Shown here: positions 39,201 through 46,902 of the stretch, piece after piece
Layout of the letters: each line of letters begins with the position of its first letter
How positions within the stretch are numbered: the first letter of the stretch is position 1
Assembly (NCBI RefSeq): GCF_900108365.1
Contig: NZ_FNWQ01000001.1
Coordinates: 1,116,001 to 1,180,000, forward strand
Origin: Chryseobacterium culicis
Lineage (GTDB): Bacteria; Bacteroidota; Bacteroidia; Flavobacteriales; Weeksellaceae
Direction of reading: 5' to 3'
DNA length: 64,000 nt
Notes under the pieces: model-generated
What the model was told of the DNA's origin: nothing
Seen by the model: the letters and a program-made list of their open reading frames with translations, nothing else
Database searches by the model: none
Made by a program: the position numbers and the translations under genes

Positions 39201-39306
39201 CCATGAATTTAAATACAGGCACAGAGGGCAAAACATCATCAAAAATCTTCAGGCCGAGCTTGAAACAAGCAACCAATCTTTAGCACAGTATATACAGACT
39301 GCATAA
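36256..39306 (+). CDS. traG: TraG (VirB4-like) conjugation ATPase with inserted DnaJ domain
   Basis: A 1016-residue ATPase that powers the T4SS. The N-terminal ~415 residues are the VirB4-type domain. Walker A is GPSGSGKS at 430-437 and Walker B includes KALIIEEAW with E796-E797; AVVVTQELDDIIGN and LLDQTKFKDNFDKIASLLSL follow as in the family. Between them, residues ~580-645 form a clear J-domain: NYYDILGIAFNAKPEEIKEA, then LAIEYHPDKN with HPD at 608-610, then YEAYETLNNEERRRVYDES. The frame is continuous through the insert, so it is a true fusion. Flavobacterial TraG proteins are usually about 800-840 residues, so the extra ~150-180 residues correspond to the insert. It might recruit DnaK to drive unfolding or recycling of the ATPase or substrate. 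Neighbour genes are traF and traI-like genes. Confidence 0.93.
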   Translation: MKTKKQAFHIPFIGYDYGKNSGWDFDVLFGQFGNPIIGIRIKNSVEQYSADPDNYLDFHTVLNQVVSIIGEGRVVQKLDIFTKKRYSAEKSSQFLQKKYSDHFDGRLFKTIETVLIFTDIIDDKLKKKNKHYGYSEKSYKELRDKCQKVFMLLSQSDCEPQFLLEKDFEYYISGVLSMQFSDLPSFNNIKSTHEYLQIGTRFVKNISYVDVENIDLPSEIEPYSLLGGNGAAAETAVDNFTFINELEDYETLVYNQVISIPPQAQQQRELDKKKKKHEGAANNSPSNAIIAEEIQSLLNNIAIDGQFVVNAHFSILFSAHTQEKMENIQSMIENKLFTKGIIVSRNAYNQLELFRSAIPGNGTELRDYDLFMTTSEAALCFFFKESYPLSEESNFYLRFTDRQGVPIKVDPADLPMKTGRINNRNKFVLGPSGSGKSFLMNNIVEQYLTYNYDVVIVDTGDSYSGTCQYKGGRYIQYTEEKPITMNPFLMDKKEFNIEKIEFLTNLIFLIWQGPDASMSSAQKSILDNVLMSYYHQYFNSGTEWYEDKDSEELILYLGKYNIHIEDIVVGLDNGSEAQHNYYDILGIAFNAKPEEIKEAFRNLAIEYHPDKNVNNPNYDSEKFYKIYEAYETLNNEERRRVYDESQLLLIKANEISRQPKTAEPWNESIRKAIIKKIRELEEKLAVNELSFNGFYDYCEKFLPLYLNNKKYKIREMEFNLRTFLFVLRDFYKGGRYGTTLNESADNTLFDEPFIVFEIDNVKDNPKLFPIVTLIIMDTFIQKMRLRKDRRKALIIEEAWKAIASKLMGGYILYLYKTVRKFWGEAVVVTQELDDIIGNAVVKDSIINNSDTFILLDQTKFKDNFDKIASLLSLNKVEQNKIFTINNLNNKYGRSRFKEFYLKRGPRGEVYGNEVSLEQYLTYTTEKPEKSALEYYVKEYGDFDKALEIFTAQVKSFEDDMGSMVSLINLYQKPLDRLAFEFYHEFKYRHRGQNIIKNLQAELETSNQSLAQYIQTA

Positions 39307-39391
39307 GTTGGAAACCCATCGTGAGAGCTGGTAGCAGTTGTTACAGTCGAAAAAGACAAAATATAGATAAATTGATATAATTAAAGGTATT

Positions 39392-40048
39392 ATGAAAACG
39401 CTAAGCATATTTATTTTACTCGGTTCAGGAGGTTTACTGTACGCTCAGAATACCTATATTGATCCTACTGTAACGGCAGCAATGATCCTGTATTCTGAAA
39501 ACCTGAAAGCCAAGCAGAACGAAGTTATCGATGAAACTTCCAAGTTGAAGGATGCCCAAACCTGGGTGGGAACACAGGTGGTGGCGGCCAACGATATTCA
39601 GAACAAAATATTAAAAGGTTTGAAAGAAGTTTCAGGCACTTTACAAAATGGTATTCAGGTACAGCAGATTTATTCTGAACTGAATAAGTGCTACAATTAT
39701 TCTTCACAGGTGGGCCAGTTGGCCTCTGCGCATCCGCAGTATGCCATTTTCGGGGTGAAAGCTTCCCAAAAGACCTATGAACAAAGCCTGAAAATCGTTA
39801 CCGATATTTCAGATATTCTTGCGTCCGGAGAGCTCAATCTTGCTACTGCCGGAGACCGTTACAAAATTCTTCACAACATCTCGGGGAATGTGAAAAACCT
39901 CAAGCTTTGGCTTTTGGCGATTAAGTTGAGATTAGAGAAAGCCAATCGTTTAGGTTTCTGGAATTCCATAAATCCATTTGCGGGCTATATTAACACAGAC
40001 AAAGGGATTGTAGAAAATATTATGAACAGGTACAGGAAGAATTTTTAA
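39392..40048 (+). CDS. TraI-like (DUF4141) secreted conjugal protein, copy 1
   Basis: A 218-residue protein with signal peptide MKTLSIFILLGSGGLLYAQ. The mature part is helical: VTAAMILYSENLKAKQNEVIDE, QNKILKGLKEVSGTLQNG, ASAHPQYAIFGVKAS and KLWLLAIKLRLEKANRLGFW..., ending INTDKGIVENIMNRYRKNF. This pattern and the position after TraG match TraI/DUF4141, a VirB5-like exported component. The third copy downstream (40750) shares the HPxYA and YINxDKxIVxxIxxxYK signatures. Confidence 0.75.
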   Translation: MKTLSIFILLGSGGLLYAQNTYIDPTVTAAMILYSENLKAKQNEVIDETSKLKDAQTWVGTQVVAANDIQNKILKGLKEVSGTLQNGIQVQQIYSELNKCYNYSSQVGQLASAHPQYAIFGVKASQKTYEQSLKIVTDISDILASGELNLATAGDRYKILHNISGNVKNLKLWLLAIKLRLEKANRLGFWNSINPFAGYINTDKGIVENIMNRYRKNF

Positions 40049-40053
40049 ATCTG

Positions 40054-40746
40054 ATGTTTATGAAAAAGAAGATTCTTTTGGGCTTATTTTTTTCTGCGAT
40101 ATACGTTGTCATCATCTCTTCCGGTGGTAGCTCAACCCCTGCATGGCAAAAGGAAAATGTCTCTTTTCCCATGATGGACATCCAAATCAATGCTGCGATG
40201 AAAGAGTACGACAGGCAAAAGGAAATGAGACAGAAACAAACGGCGAATGCTACTGTAGAGACTGCAAATCAATCACAGTGGAAAAATTTTAAAGAGAAGG
40301 TCACCAAGATCCAGGACAGGCTGAGAATTGTCTCATTTGCCATTCAGTCCATACCTACAGGAATTGCGATGAGCAGGGAGGTAACCAAGATAAAGAATAA
40401 TCAAACTGCCATTATAAATGAGATTGGTTCAGCACCGTATTCCATTATAGCAGTATTACCTTCCCAGATAAAGTTTGTAGATGATCTGCAGATGGTGATA
40501 CGGCTTATAACGGGAATTATCCTGTCTTATGGAGCCATTAACCAGATGGAAAAATCTGAACGTAAAATTTTATTGGATTATGCTTTGGGCGAAGTCAAAA
40601 CATTAAGCAGAAATTCAACTTTTATGCTCTTAAAAATAAGGGATATCAAAGCGAAGGTTTTAAGAAACAAAAGAGCATTTCAATACTATGTTAACAGAGA
40701 TCGGCAGGTTGTGAAAAATATCATGAACGACATTAAATCTTTTTAA
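40054..40746 (+). CDS. TraI-like secreted conjugal protein, divergent copy 2
   Basis: A 230-residue protein with a signal-type N-terminus (MFMKKKILLGLFFSAIYVVIISSG). The mature part is helical with coiled stretches, and the C-terminus ...KVLRNKRAFQYYVNRDRQVVKNIMNDIKSF follows the pattern of its neighbours, although the middle is more divergent. Start and stop lie within five bases of the flanking genes. It is probably another TraI/VirB5-like component or a chaperone for it. Confidence 0.6.
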   Translation: MFMKKKILLGLFFSAIYVVIISSGGSSTPAWQKENVSFPMMDIQINAAMKEYDRQKEMRQKQTANATVETANQSQWKNFKEKVTKIQDRLRIVSFAIQSIPTGIAMSREVTKIKNNQTAIINEIGSAPYSIIAVLPSQIKFVDDLQMVIRLITGIILSYGAINQMEKSERKILLDYALGEVKTLSRNSTFMLLKIRDIKAKVLRNKRAFQYYVNRDRQVVKNIMNDIKSF

Positions 40747-40749
40747 AAA

Positions 40750-41415
40750 ATGAAGCAGTTATTTTTTGGAGCTATCTTACTTTTTGGCGCTATTTCAGTA
40801 AACAGCCAGCAAATCGTTATCAATGATCAGTTATTAATCCAGCTTACAAAAGACCATGGCGTGAGACTGGCAAGTGAACAGACATTTTTGGATTCTTATG
40901 AAAAGCAGAAAAAACTTTATGATGAGATCAGTAATAATACCACAAAGATTATTGCGATTCAGGAGTATATTTACCAGCAGTTGAAAAATGTTAACTCAGC
41001 ACTCACCCAAAGTAAAAAACTGATTTACCTGTATCAGTATTTTGGTAAGATTGTGAGCAATTCCGGTAAAATGCTGAGTCTATCCGCCGTACATCCGGAG
41101 TATGCGGTTTTGGTTTCAAAATATTACGTTGAAATTGGTAAGCAGGTTACTAAGCTTCAGCAGGAAATCTCACAGGATATTTTAAAAGAAGACAAGGACT
41201 TTTTGATGGATTCGATGGACAGGGAAATGCTCATTGAAAAGGTATTTACGCGTGTGAGAAATATTCACGGAAACATCCTGTACATCATTTTACGGTTGGA
41301 GAATGCCAGAAAAATACCCTATCTGTACCAAATACCTGTGCTCAAAAATTACATCAATATCGATAAAGCCATTGTAGGTGATATTATTCAGAAATACAAA
41401 TATCTATTCAATTAA
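40750..41415 (+). CDS. TraI-like (DUF4141) secreted conjugal protein, copy 3
   Basis: A 221-residue protein with signal peptide MKQLFFGAILLFGAISVNSQ. Shared with copy 1 are the HPEYAVLVSKYYVEI segment and the end YINIDKAIVGDIIQKYKYLF. Helical throughout, no cysteines of note. It is separated by three bases from copy 2 and ends just before the start of the next secreted protein. Confidence 0.7.
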   Translation: MKQLFFGAILLFGAISVNSQQIVINDQLLIQLTKDHGVRLASEQTFLDSYEKQKKLYDEISNNTTKIIAIQEYIYQQLKNVNSALTQSKKLIYLYQYFGKIVSNSGKMLSLSAVHPEYAVLVSKYYVEIGKQVTKLQQEISQDILKEDKDFLMDSMDREMLIEKVFTRVRNIHGNILYIILRLENARKIPYLYQIPVLKNYINIDKAIVGDIIQKYKYLFN

Positions 41416-41419
41416 AATC

Positions 41420-42250
41420 ATGAAACACATACAAAGAAAAACAGGTTTATTTCCACTCCTGCTTATAGCAGCCTCTTTATCCGGGCAGGTGAGTGTAAAA
41501 AGACTGAACGACCCTTCCATAGTAGCCCAGCATAAAAGGATGACTTTTGAAAGATGGGGAGACTGGCGACCTTACCCTAAGTACTTTCTTGGCATTCAGA
41601 CCAATTTTGCGTATGCAACAGTCTGGGGATTATGGGCTCCGAAAATCAACAGGGACTATAAAGATGGCGATGATATAAGGCCCTTGAAACCTACAGGATT
41701 GCAGAATCAGCGATTTGCCCAATTGAAATTTCAGGAAGAGGAAGCGAAAAAAATTAAAGCTGCTTCGGACACCATTTATAAGCGAAGTGTACAGGATTTT
41801 GCACATTGGACATCTGCCACAGCAGATGCCGATCCGCTTTGGTTATTGTATTACAAGCGAATGCTGAAACCTATTACCGAATTTCCAGATACTCCGCAGA
41901 ATTTTACCGATTGGAGGCTGAAAGACCAAAACACATATGAAGCTCTAAGTACTACAGGAACCTTAAAAAGACTTCAGGAAGAGCTGGACATGATCAAGGA
42001 AAAATACTCAATGTCCCGATCTATGGATATGCCTAGAGGGAAAAGGTTTATCATGTACCACGAAACGCTGATCAGGTGGCGGAAATTTGTTGAGGAATTA
42101 AGAAAATACAACAATAAGACAAACCTTCTTCTGGATTATAAAAATATTCTGAAGAATCATTTGTCCACCTCTTTACCACCTAGCTGGAGCCCAGCATCTG
42201 ATAAACAAATTGTACATCGTACGATGCAGCAATACAAAAACAAATACTAA
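41420..42250 (+). CDS. secreted conjugation-associated protein, unknown family
   Basis: A 276-residue protein read from the ATG at 41420, where a signal peptide starts (MKHIQRKTGLFPLLLIAASLSGQ). The open frame extends 14 codons upstream but overlaps the previous gene. The mature region has RMTFERWGDWRPYPKYFLGIQ, an unusual Trp/Pro-rich start, then helical Lys/Glu-rich segments with RLQEELDMIKEKYS. It is embedded between the TraI-like genes and traJ, so it is very likely part of the transfer apparatus. I do not recognise the family. Confidence 0.65.
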   Translation: MKHIQRKTGLFPLLLIAASLSGQVSVKRLNDPSIVAQHKRMTFERWGDWRPYPKYFLGIQTNFAYATVWGLWAPKINRDYKDGDDIRPLKPTGLQNQRFAQLKFQEEEAKKIKAASDTIYKRSVQDFAHWTSATADADPLWLLYYKRMLKPITEFPDTPQNFTDWRLKDQNTYEALSTTGTLKRLQEELDMIKEKYSMSRSMDMPRGKRFIMYHETLIRWRKFVEELRKYNNKTNLLLDYKNILKNHLSTSLPPSWSPASDKQIVHRTMQQYKNKY

Positions 42251-42252
42251 AT

Positions 42253-43500
42253 ATGAAAAATAAACTTACAGTTTTTTGCAGCCTGTTGGCTATACTGCTG
42301 CCTATTATGGGGTTTGCCCAGACAGACGGTGATTACAGCAATCTGCTTCAGTTTTTAAAAGGCGATGGAGCCTTTGAGAAATGGTTCATGGAGGTTTTTA
42401 CCAAACTGGACAACAGTGTACAGGACAGTGCTGCCGGCTCGGCACTTGTGGGGAGAGCAATAGGAGGCATGGGAGCTCTAATGTACCTGGGTTACATGGG
42501 CTGGCAGATGGCTGCCGGAGACCGTGAATGGGAAATTACCCCCATGCTAAAACCTGTTCTGATCGGGTTTACACTCGTGTACTGGACCGGATTTGTTAAT
42601 CTTATCCAGTCTCCTTTTGAAGCGATTGCTGAACCTGGTATAGCTATTTTCAGTGAGATCGAGTCTGAGGTCAATGATTTAAGAATTCAACGGTTTAAAA
42701 AGCAGCAACAGTTACTAGATGCAGTCATTAAATTGAAAGCTGAAGAAGATGCTAAACAGGACGTGATCGATAATACGGGGAAAGATGCGGATGACTCATG
42801 GTTTGATATCAGCGAAGGACTGGACAAGCTTATCCAGCCTATCAAAGAGTGGCAGATCAGAATGCAGTTCGATCTGCAGAAGCTGGTAGCTGAGCTCATT
42901 GAATTTGTCTGTCTTTCCATACTCAGGGTATGTGTGTACCTTGTTTTCTTTATCCAGAAGATTTGGTCTTATATTCTTATTATTTTAGGGCCTATCGCAG
43001 TAGGAACGGCGCTGATTCCCGGATTTGAAAACTCGCTGTACAGCTGGGTATCTAAGTTTATCAACATCAACCTGTATACTTTTGTCGCCTATACGATTAT
43101 CAATATCGGCCAGCAATTAATTGCTTCGGGCTACGAGATGGAAATTGAAAGATACGACACCCTCTTAAGTAACGGAACCATTACCAATTTAGATGCACTT
43201 CTGGTATATGTGAGTAATTCAGGAATGATATACAACCAGCTTTTTACCTGCGTTGCGTATATCGTGACGGGAATCGGTGTTTTGATGACTCCCACTATTG
43301 CTGATACCATTGTAACGGCAGGAGGTGCGGGAGCGATGACCAAAATGAAAAGTGCTGCCGGAAAAATGGCAAGCAGTGCAAAAACAGCTGTGCTTGCTGT
43401 TAAAACAGGAGGTGCTTCAGTAGGGGCAGCGGCCGCAAAATCCGCAGCCGCGGGTTCAGCATCCGGCAGGGTGCAGGATGCTATGAAAAACGGAAAATAA
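42253..43500 (+). CDS. traJ: TraJ, VirB6-like polytopic membrane protein
   Basis: A 415-residue protein with a signal-like N-terminus (ending MGFAQ), the family segment WFMEVFTKLDNS, and at least six hydrophobic segments, including MGALMYLGYMGWQMAAG, PVLIGFTLVYWTGFVNLIQ, ILRVCVYLVFFIQKIWSYILI and FTCVAYIVTGIGVLMTP. The C-terminus is Ala/Gly-rich (residues 350-415). This matches the TraJ family of Bacteroidota conjugative transposons, the VirB6-like inner-membrane channel part. Position between the TraI-like genes and traK is standard. Confidence 0.9.
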   Translation: MKNKLTVFCSLLAILLPIMGFAQTDGDYSNLLQFLKGDGAFEKWFMEVFTKLDNSVQDSAAGSALVGRAIGGMGALMYLGYMGWQMAAGDREWEITPMLKPVLIGFTLVYWTGFVNLIQSPFEAIAEPGIAIFSEIESEVNDLRIQRFKKQQQLLDAVIKLKAEEDAKQDVIDNTGKDADDSWFDISEGLDKLIQPIKEWQIRMQFDLQKLVAELIEFVCLSILRVCVYLVFFIQKIWSYILIILGPIAVGTALIPGFENSLYSWVSKFININLYTFVAYTIINIGQQLIASGYEMEIERYDTLLSNGTITNLDALLVYVSNSGMIYNQLFTCVAYIVTGIGVLMTPTIADTIVTAGGAGAMTKMKSAAGKMASSAKTAVLAVKTGGASVGAAAAKSAAAGSASGRVQDAMKNGK

Positions 43501-43545
43501 ACCCGATATGAATAATCCAATACTATCAACCAACAAAAAATAAAT

Positions 43546-44160
43546 ATGCTTATTAAAAATATCGAACAAAGGATTAAAGTCAATAAAGTTGTTTCATTGT
43601 CAACAATTGCTTTTGCGGTGTTTATCGTTATCTGTGGTTTTTTCTTTGCTTATAAAATGATTGAAGATTCCCGTAAATCCATTTACATTCTCGATAACGG
43701 GGTGCCTGTCCTTGCCAAACAAACCGATGTTCTTTTAAATCGTCCGGTTGAATACAAAGCTCAGATTGAACTTTTCCACAGGCTGTTTTTTACCCTGGCG
43801 CCAGACGATTCCTATATTAAGGATAATATTCAGAAGTCGCTCTATCTTATTGATGACAGCGGGAAAAAAGAATATACCAACCTGAGGGAAAAAGGTTTTT
43901 ACAACCAGATCATCGCCTCGAGCTCCATGGTGAGTATTCATACCGATTCGATTAAGATCGATATGGAACTAAAGAAATTTGCTTTTTTCGGCAAACAGAT
44001 GATTACCCGAAAATCATCGGTCATTACCCGAAAACTTAATACCTCAGGTTTTTTTGAAGATATCATCCGCAGTCCCAACAATCCCCATGGTGTGCTTCTT
44101 AAAAACTGGCGAATTATTGATAACGAAGAAATTTCAACCCAAAACAAAAACTCATATTAA
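43546..44160 (+). CDS. traK: TraK, VirB8-like conjugal protein
   Basis: A 204-residue protein with one N-terminal transmembrane segment (SLSTIAFAVFIVICGFFFAY) and a periplasmic domain. The VEYKAQIELFHRLFFTLAPD and SLYLIDDSGKKEYTNLREKG segments are diagnostic of Bacteroidota TraK, which corresponds to the VirB8-like core component. Order traJ-traK-traL-traM-traN is complete here. Confidence 0.9.
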   Translation: MLIKNIEQRIKVNKVVSLSTIAFAVFIVICGFFFAYKMIEDSRKSIYILDNGVPVLAKQTDVLLNRPVEYKAQIELFHRLFFTLAPDDSYIKDNIQKSLYLIDDSGKKEYTNLREKGFYNQIIASSSMVSIHTDSIKIDMELKKFAFFGKQMITRKSSVITRKLNTSGFFEDIIRSPNNPHGVLLKNWRIIDNEEISTQNKNSY

Positions 44161-44162
44161 TA

Positions 44163-44516
44163 ATGATTGCTTTAATTCAACAAACCGGACAAAGATGGTG
44201 GAACTGGGCTGTTAAGAATCCCCAACAGTTTTTTACGTATTCAATGATTTTTTTATCGGTTTCATTTATCGGGTCTATGATACAGGGAATTTTCTTTCCA
44301 CCTGAAATGGCATTTAAAATTAAGCCTCCGGTTCTATATTCTAAGAGCCACTTTTCCCAAGGTACTGCAGGTAACAGAGAAAAGGAAATGGAAAGAATAG
44401 TCGCTGAGCTCAAAACTTTAAAAATAAAAAGAGACCGCCATGATTTACAAAAAGAAGACAGCCTGAGAATTGAATATTTGTTTAACCAATTTCAACAATT
44501 AAAAAATGGACATTAA
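44163..44516 (+). CDS. traL: TraL-like small conjugal protein
   Basis: A 117-residue protein with one hydrophobic segment (residues ~24-44, FTYSMIFLSVSFIGSMIQGIFF) and a charged C-terminal coiled region. It lies between traK and traM, and its last 11 bases overlap the start of traM. Position and size fit TraL (DUF3989-like); sequence marks are few. Confidence 0.7.
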   Translation: MIALIQQTGQRWWNWAVKNPQQFFTYSMIFLSVSFIGSMIQGIFFPPEMAFKIKPPVLYSKSHFSQGTAGNREKEMERIVAELKTLKIKRDRHDLQKEDSLRIEYLFNQFQQLKNGH

Positions 44517-45717
44517 AAAAATAGATTTCAAACAAAAAAAATACGTCATGCCTCTTTTAGCATTACCTTTTTTGCTGCTCTTCACTTATGTAGGGACTCA
44601 GTTTGTAAAAGATGATAAGGTAGAAGAAAAACCCAAAGAACTTTCTCTTTCACTGGGTGAATCGCAGGATTCGATTATGACTAAAAGTGATGCTTATGAT
44701 GCCTTTTTCAAAAAAGAGGATAACAGAACCATGCTTGAGGGCCTCAATAAAGAAGAAGACAGCTTATTGCATTACGGAGATCAGCTGTCACTGGCCGAGA
44801 AAAGAAAAATTGATTCATTGAAAGCAGTAGGAGGAAGACAAAACAGGTACACAGGAAAAGGAAATCCGTCATCATATTATAATCCCAATGAGCAAAACGA
44901 GAACAGGGACTATAAAAGGTCTTCTGACATTATCAGGATGCTGAATGATAAATCCTATGGCAGGCCTGAAAGCCACTATTCAGATGAGTCTCCCAGATTC
45001 GCTGCTCCAAACACACAGCAGGATCCTGTAAAATATCTGAAGCAGCAAATGCTGGTGATGGATTCTTTAGAAAAATCCAGAGATCCTGAGTATCAAAGCA
45101 AGCTGGCAACAGAAGAGCAGCTCAAAGCTAACAAAGTAAAGCTGGATGAGTTTCTCCATTCCACTTTTAATGTCAGTAAATCCGGTATTAACAGTGATTT
45201 CAATGCTTTTTACAAGGAGAGTGAAAATAGCTTTATCAAGGCTGTGATCGATGAAAATAATAAGGGACTGCTGGGAAGCAGAATCCGGTTCCGTCTGCTG
45301 GAAAACATCTTTGTAGGGGGACGAAAACTCGATAAAGGATCAGTATTGTATGGTCAGATTTCGGGCTTTTCAATGCAGAGGGTTAATCTTAGCATTGTTT
45401 CGGTATATACCAAAGGTGAAATTTTTCCTGTCAATCTCTCTATTTACGATCTTGACGGAATGAAAGGTTTATATGTTCCCCAAAGTGTATTCAGGGATAT
45501 GTTAAGTGAAATGGGAAGTAATTCCGTGCAGGGCACCCAGATGGATATGGGCGGTCAGGGCTTTTTCACCAGCATCGGCTCCAAACTGTTTACCTCTACG
45601 TCAAAATCGATTGCCAACCTGATTAAAACCAACAAAGCCAAACTAAAGTACAATTCCTATGTACTGCTGGTTGACGAAAAACAATTAAAAAATGTACAAA
45701 ATCAACAGAAAAAATAA
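44506..45717 (+). CDS. traM: TraM, VirB10-like conjugal protein
   Basis: A 403-residue protein with an N-terminal transmembrane segment (YVMPLLALPFLLLFTYVGTQFV), a long hydrophilic Ser/Asp/Lys-rich middle, and a C-terminal domain with FIKAVIDENNKGLLGSRIRF, LLENIFVGGRKLDKGSVLYG and the DLDGMKGLYVPQ segment that marks TraM. TraM is the VirB10-like bridge between inner and outer membranes. Confidence 0.92.
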   Translation: MDIKKIDFKQKKYVMPLLALPFLLLFTYVGTQFVKDDKVEEKPKELSLSLGESQDSIMTKSDAYDAFFKKEDNRTMLEGLNKEEDSLLHYGDQLSLAEKRKIDSLKAVGGRQNRYTGKGNPSSYYNPNEQNENRDYKRSSDIIRMLNDKSYGRPESHYSDESPRFAAPNTQQDPVKYLKQQMLVMDSLEKSRDPEYQSKLATEEQLKANKVKLDEFLHSTFNVSKSGINSDFNAFYKESENSFIKAVIDENNKGLLGSRIRFRLLENIFVGGRKLDKGSVLYGQISGFSMQRVNLSIVSVYTKGEIFPVNLSIYDLDGMKGLYVPQSVFRDMLSEMGSNSVQGTQMDMGGQGFFTSIGSKLFTSTSKSIANLIKTNKAKLKYNSYVLLVDEKQLKNVQNQQKK

Positions 45718-45721
45718 AAAG

Positions 45722-46591
45722 ATGAAAGTAATTGTATTCACCCTGCTGTTATTGACAGCCCAATTTATAACGGCACAAACTGCTGCTAAAGAACAGATCA
45801 TTTCCGAGTTACCTGAATTGGAGATCACGGAAGGGATTAATCTGCATATTATTTCACCAGAACCTATCCTGTACGTGGATTTATCTACTCAAAAGCTGAC
45901 CGGAGATTTACCTGCCGGTAATATTGCCAGGGTCAAAATTACTGACTTTTCGGATAAAGATCTAAAAGAAAAAGAGAGAGCCCCTGGTGTTTTTTTGAGT
46001 GGAGATCAGATTGGAGTTATAACCGTTGTCGGACAATCATTTATTGCGCAATATAAGGCAATTTATAGAGATCGGGATAATCTCAATACCATAACCAATA
46101 TTCATATACAACCTGAGGAAATGCAACCCATAGAGTTTGATAAAACCGCATTCTCCAATCTTGAGCTGAGAAAATTTGCTATGAATATCATTCAAAAAAA
46201 TACAGAAAAAAAGCCAATCCGAGAAGAGCGAAGCCTGGGACTTAGCGTTCAGCTCAATAATGTATATGTTATCAGTGATTATATATTTTTAGATATGACT
46301 TTTAAGAATAAATCAAATCTTAGCTATGATATTGAAGCGCTTAAGTTTTCTGTAGAAGATAAGAAAATCCATAAGTCTACCAATAATCAAAGCATTGAAA
46401 TGGCATCGATATTCCAACTGAATTCCCAGAAGCACTTCAGGAAGAATTTCAGAAATATTTATGTATTTAAAAAATTCACCTATCCCAATTCTAAAGTAAT
46501 GATGATCCGGCTTATTGAAGAGCAGCTCTCAGGGAGGACCATTGAAATGAAAATCAATTATTCTGACATTCTTAAAGCAGATACTTTTTAA
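45722..46591 (+). CDS. traN: TraN, VirB9-like conjugal protein
   Basis: A 289-residue exported protein read from the ATG at 45722 (MKVIVFTLLLLTAQFITAQ). An upstream ATG at 45692 would overlap traM and weaken the signal peptide. The mature part has LHIISPEPILYVDLSTQKLTGDLP, a GVITVVGQSFIAQYKAIY segment and RDNLNT, typical of DUF4138/TraN, the VirB9-like outer-membrane component. It follows TraM by four bases. Confidence 0.9.
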   Translation: MKVIVFTLLLLTAQFITAQTAAKEQIISELPELEITEGINLHIISPEPILYVDLSTQKLTGDLPAGNIARVKITDFSDKDLKEKERAPGVFLSGDQIGVITVVGQSFIAQYKAIYRDRDNLNTITNIHIQPEEMQPIEFDKTAFSNLELRKFAMNIIQKNTEKKPIREERSLGLSVQLNNVYVISDYIFLDMTFKNKSNLSYDIEALKFSVEDKKIHKSTNNQSIEMASIFQLNSQKHFRKNFRNIYVFKKFTYPNSKVMMIRLIEEQLSGRTIEMKINYSDILKADTF

Positions 46592-46592
46592 T

Positions 46593-46898
46593 ATGGATTA
46601 TACAATAAAGTTATCAAAAACCCGCGCTGAAGAATTGAGGCATGAAGCTATCCTCTTTGGAATGGAGGATATTGGACATTACGTTTTGGAGAAACTGAAA
46701 GCAGGGATAAGGCGGGAAGAAAGTAAACCCATTAGAAATTTAATAGGGAAGAGAACATTATCAGCATACCAAAAAAATATTCTTAGGGATTTTGGACATG
46801 AATATTTTGAAAACTTATCCAACGCAAAAATATTTTATAAGAATGTGAAACATTTTATAGTGAGGCTCAGATTGAAATTGAAGAAAATTAGTTTTTAG
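46593..46898 (+). CDS. small protein between traN and the coupling-protein gene
   Basis: A 101-residue basic protein starting MDYTIKLSKTRAEELRHEAIL. The N-terminal half resembles a ribbon-helix-helix or small DNA-binding helix pair; the C-terminal half is strongly basic (FIVRLRLKLKKISF). It is tightly packed (two bases after traN, four before the coupling protein). Function unknown; it could help DNA transfer or link to the coupling protein. Confidence 0.6.
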   Translation: MDYTIKLSKTRAEELRHEAILFGMEDIGHYVLEKLKAGIRREESKPIRNLIGKRTLSAYQKNILRDFGHEYFENLSNAKIFYKNVKHFIVRLRLKLKKISF

Positions 46899-46902
46899 GA
46901 GT

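Noticed and set aside
36256..39306. The J-domain region as a separate dnaJ gene overlapping traG
   Set aside because: The reading frame continues through both sides of the domain with TraG signatures, so it is one protein.
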